DNA of 64,000 bases, taken from contig JANSLP010000054.1 in NCBI GenBank assembly GCA_029298735.1, positions 88,664 through 152,663 on the forward strand, read 5' to 3'. The notes below the pieces were generated by a model. The model had not been told where the DNA came from and did no database searches. It saw nothing but the letters and a program-made list of their open reading frames with translations. Position 1 is the stretch's first letter; each line of letters starts with the position of its first letter. A program made the position numbers and the translations under genes. Shown piece by piece: positions 21,747-32,763 of the stretch. The DNA is from Ophiostoma sp. CBS 140.51. Lineage: Eukaryota; Ascomycota; Sordariomycetes; Ophiostomatales; Ophiostomataceae.

Positions 21747-24700
21747 TGTGGTGGTGCGAGGAGATGTGACGGAGGAGACGGAAGAGTCGAGATTCGAGCT
21801 TGCGAGGATAAGAAAGGACGAAAAGAAATGGCACAGCCAGAGAGAATGATTAAAGAGTGTCGGTGGTGCACAGCACTGGTGATGGAGAAAGAAGACGAAG
21901 AAGGGTCGCAACGAACAGTCTAGATCGACAAGACTGGTCAAAGAACACTCAACTTAGACAAAACAAATCAAGAAAAAAGAGAGAAGGCAAGTCCAGATTA
22001 AAACAAAAAGAAAGGAAAGGGCCAAAAGGGCAAGATTTGGGAGGTAGAATGGGCAAACTCGCAGAGTGCACGGACGGGGTAAAGATGGGAAAGAGATAAG
22101 TCGATGGAGGACACAAGAACAGGCCACAAAAGGAGAACAAGAAGGAGAAATGGTAAGGTCCAAGGCCAAGGCGAGACAATAATAGGCAGAGTGAAAGGGT
22201 CGGGAGTCGCAGAAGGGTAAGGGTCAATAACGAAAAAGCAAAAAGGGAGAGGCCAGTTCAAACGACAGAACAACGAACGACAAAAAAGAAACTCGAAAAA
22301 GGGTGACCGACAGAGGATGGGCAGGTTCGCGCAAATGGCTCGACAAGATGGGAGAAGATCACGAGCACCAGGCACGTCTAGGAGGGAAAGAGTTTGGAAA
22401 GATGACGCGAAAACAATGAATAATGAGATGCTGAGGGGAAAGCGGTGGCAGATGCTCGCTCGACGAGTTACAGCAGAATCAAGGGACAAGAGAGGACAAT
22501 TGACGATCGAGAAGACAGAAAGGAAAGGCCAAAACAGCAGAAAAGAAAAAACCCCAGCGTAGCCTGCCAGCTCTGAGGAAAGATGAAGCGACGTTGAAAC
22601 GTTTGATGTCCGTGATCTGGAACGAGCAACGAGGGTCAATACAACCTTATTGGCTGACGACTAACACAAAAACTGGGGCCAACCATTTTCAGGGGCCAAG
22701 GTCACCATTTCTCGACCTGGGACCCAAAGAGGCATAGGCTCCACGTTCTCTGGACCGTCATGAGGAAAGTAGACGTAAGAGGCAGCTGTAGAATGGTTGA
22801 TGACTGTAACGGACCTGAAAGATCGTCAGGAACGTAGTGTCAATTCATGTCTATCAGATGTGCCTTGTCCCGCCTTTCCCGTTGATGCGAGAAGCTTCGC
22901 CTTTCTTGTCCTGGCACAGACTGCGGTATGTCTTCTTTTGCCATATAATATTGTCTTTCAACTCGTGATAAAAGGAACATCGCAATTGTTTGTTCGTTTT
23001 GAGGCCTTCCGTCGTAATGGAGTCTCCATATTTGCTGCTTATTTGTTTGTTTCGCTCAGACGCTTTCCGTGATCTAGGCGCCGTGGCATTTGTGTCAAGA
23101 CCGACGTCCTCGGTGTGGAGCTGGAGTTGTGGATGCTAACATAAGTAACGTTTATTTCGACTTCTTATTAGGAACAGAATTCTACGACATACGACGTACA
23201 GTTATCCCAGTTCTAATGTTTGACGCCCTCGTGGGATAAATAGGGAAAGAGCCGTGTCACTGCCCCATCCGAGGCTACCTGAAACCCGTCGCGCCTGCCA
23301 TTTATGCAACCGAAAGTCAATACGCCGGTTGGTCTTGCTATTCTGCTGTTTTGTTGCAACGGACGCTCCTTCCCCAATAATACCCATGTGTTTCAGCCTG
23401 CCACAGCCAATGAGCGTATCGCATTCCTTCCTCAAGACCCATTTCCAAATATCGACGAACCTCATCTCTTCTCTCCTATTCACCTTTTCTCCATTCTCGC
23501 CGTCTCACACCGAATATCCACGACCGCTTCTACAATCGCCATCCACTTCTCTTTGCCGTCCCTCTCTTTCTTTAAAACCGATCTCTGGACAATTTGCCTC
23601 TGGAAAGTCTATGCGGGCGCCGATGCGAGTCGATCATTCCGTCTTTGCCTCATTTTGTCTCGTTCTCCTCGTTTTTGCTCGTTACCTTAACCAGTGCCAC
23701 TCCTCGTGCTCAAAGCTTATCCAATTGACCCAGCATCGCTTTCGCTCTTCTATCTACTTCGTACACATACACAGTCTTCCACCAGCCTCAGCCCTGCTCC
23801 CCAGTCTTTTTGCAGCCCCACGATGTTTTAGCTTCTGTGTCAACACCAGTCGAGCCTCATCCGGCCAGACCGTCGAGTTTCTATCCACAGCTTCAGCAGG
23901 GCGCCAGTGCGCACCGCCCCCCCCTCCCCCTCACCCCTTCTCGGCTTTCTCGTCGGCTTTCTTTTCTTCTTTTACTGTTCCATCTAGGAGAAACACGAGT
24001 GGTATCTGCCGAATACCACAACGGATACGGCAAGCCGCCACCAAGTGCAGGCCAGTTGCAGGGTTTCTAGTCCTCTGGATGCCTCTCGAGGCCTGGCTCC
24101 CATACCTGCATGCGCAATCTGATGATGCAAATCTACGAGTCTATTTGCAAAATCCACGTACTCCGTGCTGCCCAATCGCTTTAGATCTAAATCAGACCCG
24201 GTCCCTTGTCTTTTTTCTCCGTTCTTTGCTTGCTCTGCCTCTGTCTTACCTGTGCTTTCTCGTGTTGCTATCTGCATTGTTTTCCAGTCTCTATTTTTGT
24301 TTCAACGGCGTATTTTCACATCGCACAAGAAAGAAGACGTGACCTCATCTTCCAATCATTGCTTCTTCTTCTCGAAGATGATGCATTCCCCAGTGTAATA
24401 CCTCTTGTTTGACTTGCTGTCGGGATGCCATTTCTTGGTCTTGATATTGCTGCTTCTTTGCTTCTTTCTTTCCCATCCTTTTTGCTTTTTCGGGTTCGCG
24501 CTCGGATCTCAAGCAAGGCATTACAAAGGAGGCATTGGGATGCCAAGACCACGTATCCCATGTTCACAGTCGTTCCCGCACATTCGCTTGTTCATCTGTC
24601 TCTTGTCTCTCTTGTCTCGTCGTCTCGCCTTCCCTTTTTGTTCTTGTTGATGCCCCTTGGCAGCAGACCCGGCGATCAATCCTATCCACTTTCGCGTATT

Positions 24701-26050
24701 CCTCACAAGTCCATACGGCGACTTTATCCCCCAAACACGGTTCTTTGCCGTCGCTCTGTTGTCCTGCATCCAGTGTCAGCAACAATAGCCGGCAGTGGAC
24801 TTGCAAAGTCATGTACAAGAAAACCCCGTGGGAAAATGTCGGACACTGTAAGAATGGGGAGAAAAGAAAAGATGGCATGGGCGTGAGAATTGGAAAAGAA
24901 ACGAAGAAAAACAAGCATCGTGAACAAACCAACCCCCCTTTTGTTCTCAATCTCAACATCGTCATTCTTCCAAGACCGTCCATCCCATGTCCACGTCCAA
25001 CAATGCCTTCAAGTGGATGACAGAACTTGACCCGTGCCGCCTGCTATTCTTGTTTTTTTAGCGTTGTCCCACGAACATCGTGAGTTGCGGATGTTCCAAC
25101 TTCGGAAAGAATCCAAGGAGAAAAGAATGGGAACCAAGCATTGGCGGCACAGCTCGTGCCCCGGACAAGGGCCCTGCACCTTCTCCCATCTCCCGTGCCC
25201 CCCCTTCACCCCCGACAGGTCTCGGTTTGACAAAAATAAGAAACATTGTCCAAATAAAAATATGGGTGATTAGACAGCAGCCCGCCAACAGCCAATGACA
25301 CTCCGTCTACCCTCTGACCGTTTCCATCGTGAGACACGTCTCGACTCCACCGATCAGGTTTGAAGCATCGTCTCGTCGCCAACAACGAGTGTGCCGCCCT
25401 ACGGCGAGTTCTCTGTCCGCCCTTCATACCCTTGCTCTCTAACATTTTGCGTGCGCCAGACTGTCTAGGGAACGAGAGGCGCACGCATACACGTACACAC
25501 ACTCCTACAGTACGGAGTACACAACCACTTACACACAAGCACGCAAGCAAAAGGTGTATGTCCAGCGAAACAAGCAAAGCAGGCTGTGGTCGAAGGGCAA
25601 GAGTAGCCGACCGAACATGTTGATCGCCTCTGGTTAAGCATGTGTGATGAGCGAGAGTCTCTTTCTCTCTCGCTCTTCATCTTTCCCTTTGGGGTATGTC
25701 CCTCATCCCTCTCCTTCTGCCTAGTCTTTCCCATCTTCTCTGGTTTTCCTATATATCCGTCGTGAACTCACCTCTCGATAAGATATTTCCCTCTTTTCGT
25801 TCTTCTTTTTTTTTCTCTTCTTGTTCTTCATCCCGCTGGCGTCTATTGACTCGGAATTGATTTCTTTTCTTTCTTCAATTTTCTCTTCTTTGCAACCACT
25901 CTTTTTCAAGCTGTACATATTTTTTATTTCAGCTGCCGGTCAGCAAAGTTTTACCATCGTTTTCTAAACCTTCTCTTTTTTGAAACTCTCGCAAACTCGC
26001 TCACTACCACCCCACCTTTTTTTCTCTCTCCCTTATATATATCTTTCAAG
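21747..26050. other. 4.3 kb divergent intergenic stretch between DUF3328 gene and repeat-protein gene
   Basis: I cannot support a gene in this stretch. Purine-rich sequence (about 21880-22560) lies next to the DUF3328 start, and strongly pyrimidine-rich sequence fills about 23400-26050 before the repeat-protein gene. The latter looks like the promoter and long leader of a well-expressed gene. A 362-codon open frame (23254-24342, plus) is Ser/Phe/Leu-rich low complexity produced by the CT-rich DNA. One TACGGAGTA copy lies at 25511-25519. Confidence 0.45.
25750..25756 (+). promoter_or_regulatory. Candidate TATA box of the repeat-protein gene
   Basis: TATATAT occurs about 300 bases before the start codon, followed by a CT-rich tract typical of fungal leaders. 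A second TATATATA-like string at 26036-26042 is only some 10 bases before the ATG and is too close to act as a TATA box for this start. Confidence 0.3.
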
Positions 26051-27298
26051 ATGCATACTCCTACTCTCGTTCAGCTGGTCCTTGGTGGCCTGGCTGCTAC
26101 CTCTGCCGTCTACGGCTTCCAGCCCTCCAGCGGCGTCAAGGCTCTGTCGGCCCGCAATGTCGCCTCGCTCATCGCCCTCGCCGCCCCGGCCATGGCCGTC
26201 CCCATGATGAAGGAGATCGACACCCGCGAGCCCCACCACGCCGGCAAGAAGACCGGCAACGCCAAGCACGCCCGCGATGTCGAAGAGGATGCCGATCACG
26301 AGGATGTCGAAGAGGAGGACCTTGACCTCGAGACCCGCGCTCCCCACCATGCCGGCAAGAAGACTGGAAAGAAGCAGGGCCGTGACGTCGAGGTTGAGGC
26401 CCGTGAGCCCCACCACGCTGGCAAGAAGACCGGCAAGAAGCAGGGCCGTGACGTCGAGGTTGAGACTCGCGAGCCCCACCATGCTGGTAAGAAGACCGGC
26501 AAGAAGCAGGGCCGTGATGTTGAGGAGGAGGATGTCGAGGAGGAGGACCTGGACCTCGAGACTCGTGCTCCCCACCACGCCGGCAAGAAGACCGGCAAGA
26601 AGCAGGGCCGCGATGTCGAGGTTGAGGCCCGTGAGCCCCACCACGCTGGCAAGAAGACCGGCAAGAAGCAGGGCCGTGACGTCGAGGTTGAGGCTCGCGA
26701 GCCTCACCACGCCGGCAAGAAGACTGGCAACAAGAAGCAGGGCCGCGATGTTGAGGTTGAGGCTCGCGAGCCCCACCACGCCGGCAAGAAGACTGGCAAC
26801 GCCAAGCACGCCCGTGATGAGGAGCTCGAGACGCGCGAGCCTCACCATGCTGGCAAGAAGACCGGCAAGAAGCAGGGCCGCGACGTCGAGGTTGAGGCCC
26901 GTGAGCCCCACCATGCTGGCAAGAAGACCGGCAACGCCAAGCACGCCCGCCACGAGGATGACGCTGAGGAGCTCGAGACCCGTGAGCCTCACCACGCTGG
27001 CAAGAAGACTGGCAACAAGAAGCAGGGCCGCGATGTTGAGGTTGAGGCTCGCGAGCCCCACCACGCCGGCAAGAAGACCGGCAACGCCAAGCACGCCCGT
27101 GATGAGGAACTCGAGACGCGCGAGCCTCACCACGCTGGCAAGAAGACCGGCAAGAAGCAGGGCCGTGACGTCGAGGTCGAGGCTCGTGAGCCTCACCACG
27201 CCGGCAAGAAGACTGGCAACAAGAAGCAGGGCCGCGATGTTGAGGTCGAGGCTCGTGAGCCTCACCACGCCGGCAAGAAGACTGGCAAGCACAACTAA
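26051..27298 (+). CDS. Secreted 15-repeat His/Lys-rich protein, candidate multi-copy peptide precursor
   Basis: This intronless 415-residue protein belongs to no family I recognise. Residues 1-22 form a signal peptide (starts MHTPTLVQLVLGGLAATSA); a second short hydrophobic segment is at about 37-53. From residue 59 to the end there are 15 copies of a module with core (E/A)PHHAGKKTG, always preceded by R. Each core is followed by a basic linker of three kinds (KKQGR, NKKQGR or NAKHAR) and an acidic spacer (DVEVEA, DEELET, or longer EEDVEEEDLDLET). Most units are 22 or 23 residues. Differences between copies are mostly third-position changes in this frame (CAC/CAT, GCC/GCT, GGC/GGT), which supports both the frame and selection on the peptide. 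There are no Cys residues, and no Tyr or Trp in the repeats. It could be a peptide polyprotein, a metal-binding secreted protein or a disordered wall protein. A DUF3328 gene lies 4.3 kb upstream. Confidence 0.85.
   Translation: MHTPTLVQLVLGGLAATSAVYGFQPSSGVKALSARNVASLIALAAPAMAVPMMKEIDTREPHHAGKKTGNAKHARDVEEDADHEDVEEEDLDLETRAPHHAGKKTGKKQGRDVEVEAREPHHAGKKTGKKQGRDVEVETREPHHAGKKTGKKQGRDVEEEDVEEEDLDLETRAPHHAGKKTGKKQGRDVEVEAREPHHAGKKTGKKQGRDVEVEAREPHHAGKKTGNKKQGRDVEVEAREPHHAGKKTGNAKHARDEELETREPHHAGKKTGKKQGRDVEVEAREPHHAGKKTGNAKHARHEDDAEELETREPHHAGKKTGNKKQGRDVEVEAREPHHAGKKTGNAKHARDEELETREPHHAGKKTGKKQGRDVEVEAREPHHAGKKTGNKKQGRDVEVEAREPHHAGKKTGKHN
26225..27295 (+). repeat. In-frame tandem array, 15 units of about 66-69 bp plus longer variants
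   Basis: The array is coding (see the repeat-protein gene). Units 2-3 and 5-6 are each preceded by the same long acidic spacer and begin with an A instead of E before PHH, so a three-unit block appears to have been duplicated. Units 7-8, 11-12 and 14 share the NKKQGR linker, suggesting further block copying. Confidence 0.95.
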
Positions 27299-29604
27299 AC
27301 TTGTGCATAATAGTCCTCTAGAGGCATGAGGAGGATGGCTTCTTGGTTATCCTTTTTCATGCCAACCCCTCGCCTTCTTCTTCCCTCCAAGCTCGCTTCT
27401 TCTCCAACTCTCTTCCATGTCATGAGCGCCCTCTTTTGTTTCAAAGTCCGAATATCCTTTCTTCTTATATAATGGTGCGCCACAGATTCAGACAACATCA
27501 AACCAGGAACCAGTAGGGACAAACTTTTTCAATTTGAGTTTATTTTTTTCCTTCATTATTTATCTTGACATTTTTTTACATATTTCTCTTCTTTTTGATT
27601 CCCCCTTGGAGCATATCACTCTGCTTTTGATCCCTTTTCTCACCCCAGGTCTCTTCTCCGGCTTCCGTGACACGAAGCTCGAAAGGATATCCTGGGAGAT
27701 GAAAAGGTTGATGGAGTTCCGGAATCTTTTTTGACCATTTTTTATTCTTTTTTTTCACTTCTAGGGCTCACGCCCCTGCCCTCCTCGAGGGATTTATTCT
27801 TCTCTTCTTCTTCGACTCAAGTTGTTCTGTTCCTATCTGGTTGGTTTCATGTTGTGGTCATCTTATCTTCGGTCTTGCACGGTGGGAGGTTCTCTGTCGA
27901 TGTTCGGGATGGGCGAGACGTAGTGGTCTTGGAAAGGAGGAAGAGGTTCGAGAGGCACCCCTTATACCAACACCCCTCTTCTCGGTTCGAACTAAAGTCT
28001 TTTTTTACTCCTGTCTTGTGTGTTTTCTTCATGTTTTGTCCGCCCTTGCCTTATATTGTGTGCGTCAAAGTGTGCCCTTGTGTTTAAAGAAAAGAACGGT
28101 CCGTATATACAAAAATAAAATAAAAAAATAAACCCACAAAAAAAACATGAAAATAACGTGAAAGCGTCTGAGAGCTGTGCTTCAAATGAGGATGAATGTG
28201 ATAACGATAAATGGTGGTAGGACTAGATAATCTTTTATCTGGATCGTACGACAATTACGACTGACTGTTGAGGTTGTGATACGTATGTCAACATACACAC
28301 CTTGCATCATATTTACCTCTCGACCAACATACATCAACAGTAGACAATGCTGGGGATGAAGGATATCGTCGCTTGGGGCCTAAGAGATTGCTATGCAGAG
28401 GGATTCTGTATATATGCCCGCTCAAGGATAAATTTTGAGGGGGCATGAGATTCTCACGATAATCTCAAGGTATCTTGCGTGCGTACGAATCCGGCCAGTC
28501 CCCCTATTTTATACAATATCAACCCGTAGTCGAATCAATACCACCCGCGTATCTTATAAGGTAGACTGTATCTTTTCAATAAATGACTTAATTATTTCCT
28601 TTTATTTATTTTGATTTTTATACAGGAGTTCCTAGTTTACTTTTAATTTAGTTTTGTCTGCAGAATTTATTATCGAGCAGTTTAAACTATTGGAAGCCAT
28701 CCCGTCCAATTTGCGGAACAAAAAGACGGAAAGCAAGCCTGTTATTCTTTCATTGTCTTGCATGCCGGTATGGCACTTTGCGTTCAGATGAAAAAAGGAG
28801 AAAGGTCGTATATTAAGCCACACCCCGTTCCTCCTCTACTTGAGAGGCAATTTACATGCGGAGAGTTGGAGAGCCACCCCCTTCGTCCACCACACTCTTT
28901 TTACTTGTGTGTCTGTTGCCCAGACCCGGCTGCAGAACAGACGAGGGAAGCACAGCGTTTCTGTTTCTGTGCACAACGCACGTTCTCAGTACACGCAATA
29001 CGCACACTCCCTGTGTACACCCGAAGCAAAATAGACACATCATAAATCGATATCGCGAATAGAGAGTGCAATACAGAGGACAATACGCACACGCCTCACA
29101 CAAACTACCGACCGTCTTTTGTTTTTGCATTATTGTCCAGCTTTACTTTTCGTGTAAGCTCCCGCGTTTAGCCTGCGAGGAAAGCAAGAACAAAGACAAG
29201 AAGAAATGTCGACAAGAAGAGCACCTCGGTTGTTTCGATCTTGGGATCGTTTCGTGAGCTGGGCTAAATTGCAGTCTGTGTGTTGGCCTCTCTCCTGCAT
29301 GCTGAAAACTGCAGCCAACAAAAAATGCAAAGGTATCGAACAAGAGCTGCACAAACCTGCAGCATGCAGTCAGCAAAGAGAAGCAGAAAAAGAGAGAAAA
29401 GAGCCCACCTCCTCGTTGCAACCCACCCCCATGCAAATGCAATACGGAGTACATAACATGGAAAAGCACACTGGCCGGCCTTGTCGTTTGTCTGCGTCTG
29501 GCTGGCCCAACACCTGCAGATATGAGATATACAATGCATGACCTGCAAGCATTGCTGCAGGGCGACAACGACAAAGAGAAAGGAAGAACAAGCACGACGC
29601 AGGC

Positions 29605-29637
<33 letters not shown>

Positions 29638-32600
29638 CATACGCACAGCAGGGTAACGCCCAGCACAATGTGCCACACTTTCTCTCTTCTGTCTGTGTCT
29701 CTTGCCTCTCGTTTTGAAGGCACACCCACACACCCCTCCCCCTATTCCTTACCTCTCTTCCTGCTGGTCTGCCCGGTCCACTTTCGACATTCGGGGTTGG
29801 TCGCCCGCGCCCCGCGAAACAAACCACAGACTATTGTATTTACGGAGTATCGTACATGTGCTGGTGGACTTTATTGTTCGTTTCTTCTTCCTTTTCTCTT
29901 GTCGTCCTTTTCTTTTTCCTCTACTTCATGGATCCTTCCACTGTCATGTACATAGTAGTATTTCTCTATCCTTATCCCTGCTCGGTCCAGCTTTCTTGGC
30001 CGCCAATGATTGACAAGGCAATTAAGGCGGACCAAAAGTGCAAAAAATAGCAGAAGGGAAAGATACGACATGCTCCGTGTGGGAGGAGAAACACAATATA
30101 TATGCACTCACGACATATAACCGTTCTGCAGAATACGGACACAAAAAGGGCACATGCACACGTATCCACGACTTTCGTCGCCGGCTCTGTTTGCCCGGTG
30201 GTACAAGTCAGCAGACGATGCACGTATTCCACAGGATGCGACTGGTGGGTTGATATGGCTGATCATTGTTTGATGACGAGGATAGAGCCCAGGATGCGGT
30301 CCGTTTTCTTACGACGTGCCCTCCCTTTCCTTTCCTTGACTTGTTTACCCGTGCCCTGTCCTGAGGCTAACTCGTGCATTTCCAACCAGCGCAGGTCATG
30401 TCTAACCGTCTGGTGAGAAGGGGATGTGTCGATGCGATGGTCTTGACATCTTCTGTCTCGATCTCGTCCTATTCTCTCATGGCCGTGAAATGAACCGGTG
30501 AGAGTGGAGATTGGGAGGCGAAGGAAAAAAAGACAACAACCGCGGACCAAACTCCACACCAAAGGCAACAGCGCGGGCGCAAACGACGAGAATTGAGGAG
30601 GAGGGAGGAGGAGGAGGAGGAGGTGAGAGGGTGGATGCAGGAGATGAGGCGGCAAAGAAACAACTCGAACCAAAACCGAACAGGGGAGCAAAAGGTACAA
30701 AGGTACATTGTGTACTTTTGGCTGGCCGTCCCATGAGGCCGTGACACAGAATACACCTTACGCGTAGGTTACGTCCCTTCCAATTGCGTACGATTTCGGG
30801 TGGTTCCCTTTTCCAGGGCAACACCATATTTTGGGGCGACGTCGCGCTACTGTACCTGTAATGTACCTCCTGGACCCACACGCCCGCAAATTTTGTGGCC
30901 GTCTCGTGCAGTGGCTACATTACCCATACATAACAGTACACAGAGGTACCAGGTACGTACCTTCCTGTCGCACACGGTCCACGCGCTGCACAAATGGGTG
31001 GCACCTGCCTTTCGCCATGGAACTAGCAGTGGGTAATTTTCTTCCTGCGCGCTACGATTAGTGGGCCACCCCTTGCACTCTTTCAGCAAACTCTGGGCCT
31101 GCGGTGGCCACGGCTTCCTTCCCTCATTCTTGCATTCTTGCAGGTTCAGAGGTTTCTGTGAGGTGTGTCTTTCTTTTTCCTTCTCCCCCAACTCCATAGC
31201 CCCACTCTGACTGTGCCTTGTCTCCACCCTTCCTGGGACTCCATGCGCGCAGCAACAGCGTGAGCGAAAAGGGAAAGAACGACCAGGAGCCAAGAGAGGA
31301 AACACAGCAGAGAGAGGAGAGGCTCAGGGCTGCTGCTGTTTCCCGGTGGCCTGAACGCACGACCCCCACCGAGGATGTATCTCACGCTACTGTGCAAAAT
31401 TGGGTACCTTGTGAGATATGGCAAGCAAGAGAGACGGAAGGTACTCCGCTATGTCGGTAAACTTATAAAATACAACGGGAAAGGGCAGACAATACTTGTA
31501 TCTTACATATACACCAAACACCACGACATATTTGCCATATCACGGGCGTCTTCTGTTCTCTGCCTCTCATCCCTTGCGGCATCTCGCGTGGCACGGCGTA
31601 CAGCCCTTTTCTTTGTGTAAAGGACGGAGCATCACCCGTATTGGTCCTGAACGATGTGCTCTGTTGCTTCTCAGTACAAAGCGTAAGATACAAAGCACAT
31701 GTTTTGTTACTCACATCCGCCCGCCAACATGCCAGCCGCAGCAACAGATGCTCCCCCCTTGTACAGTTTGACTTTCGCCATCCTGTCAACCGCCAATGCA
31801 AATTGTCCGTCTGCCGTGTCGTCTCCAGACAGGAAACAAAGCGCACATCCTCTGGAGTCCTTTGGATTTCGTCGCTTTCTCGGATCTGTTTCTCTCTTCC
31901 CAGTTCCTTCCAGAACGAGGATTCCACCCGGAATTAATCGATAAATTCAGAATGCGCTAGCCCTTTTCAGTAAATATGGACCCGTAGCCGACCTGGTCTA
32001 ACCGAAACCCAAGCTTTCCTTCACCCAGCCTCTTGCCTTTTTTCCCTTTTTTTCCCTCGCTCCTTCCTCACAATCCCCCCCTCTCAAACACGACAGCTTT
32101 ACCTTCTCATCCACCCCATCCACCCTAAATCCACCCACCCACCATCTCCTCCACCGGGCCCCCCTAGTGAGCACCAACTGGTGCGTGTGCGTAGCGTGTG
32201 TACCGCTGGTAGTGCCTTCCGCGCGCCCAGCCAGAGGAGACACAAAGCAAAGAGCATCGCCAAAACCATCCTAATTCTATCAATTTTTTCCCCTTCTTTT
32301 CTCCCTTCCACTTTTTTCTTTCCTCCTACCTCTCTCCTCCTTTCCTCTCTCTCCGCCTTCAATCACCCACCCCCTCGACGACTGTGGTTCCATCAACAAC
32401 TCTTGTCCCTCCTTATCGTTCTGTCATCGCCACGCGATCGGAGGCGCTTTCGTCGGCTTTTTTTTGTCGTGTTTTGTTCTTTATTCTTTTCTTTTCTTCT
32501 TTCTCTTCTCTCCTTTCCGGCATCGATAGCTTGACGGCCTTTCCTCATCCCATCGCGCCGACGTGCCTGTCTTGACGACGACGACAACTGTGCGATAGTC

Positions 32601-32763
32601 CACCTCCATTTTCTTAATCGACGATTTCGCGACACGCGCCGAGTTTCTCTTCTTTTTCGTCCGTTTTCGCATCGTTTTCGCAAATCCATCGCGACATCCT
32701 TGAATTCATCATCACGAGCATCGCCCATCTACAAACCAACCCTCTGGAAACCCACCACCCACC
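27299..32763. other. 5.5 kb gene-free stretch upstream of TUP1
   Basis: No gene can be supported. The left end holds the 3' region of the repeat-protein gene, and the right end, very pyrimidine-rich from about 32000, is the TUP1 promoter and leader. An AT-rich patch lies at about 28090-28680. A (GCAC)8 microsatellite lies at 29607-29638. TACGGAGTA copies are at 29443-29451 and 29841-29849. Several open frames of 100-200 codons around 29.1-29.8 kb are overlapping shadows of the low-complexity DNA. Confidence 0.45.
29607..29638 (+). repeat. (GCAC)8 microsatellite
   Basis: Eight uninterrupted GCAC units lie in intergenic DNA. Confidence 0.9.

Noticed and set aside
23254..24342. 362-codon open frame upstream of the repeat-protein gene
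   Set aside because: It is low-complexity Ser/Phe/Leu/Pro sequence produced by CT-rich leader DNA, with no domain and no coding-like third-position bias.
26033..27292. Long antisense open frame (419 codons, Leu/Ala/Val-rich) opposite the repeat-protein gene, and two other long frames over the same array
   Set aside because: A tandem repeat with a unit length mostly divisible by three keeps other frames open. Copy-to-copy differences fall at third positions of the plus-strand frame starting at 26051, which also has a signal peptide and a good start context.
26225..27295. CRISPR-like regular repeat array
   Set aside because: The repeats are contiguous, in frame and coding, with no unique spacers, and the genome is eukaryotic.
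29143..29827. Overlapping 119-196-codon frames on the minus strand
   Set aside because: Cys/Val/Arg-rich translations come from the (GCAC)8 microsatellite and its low-complexity flanks.
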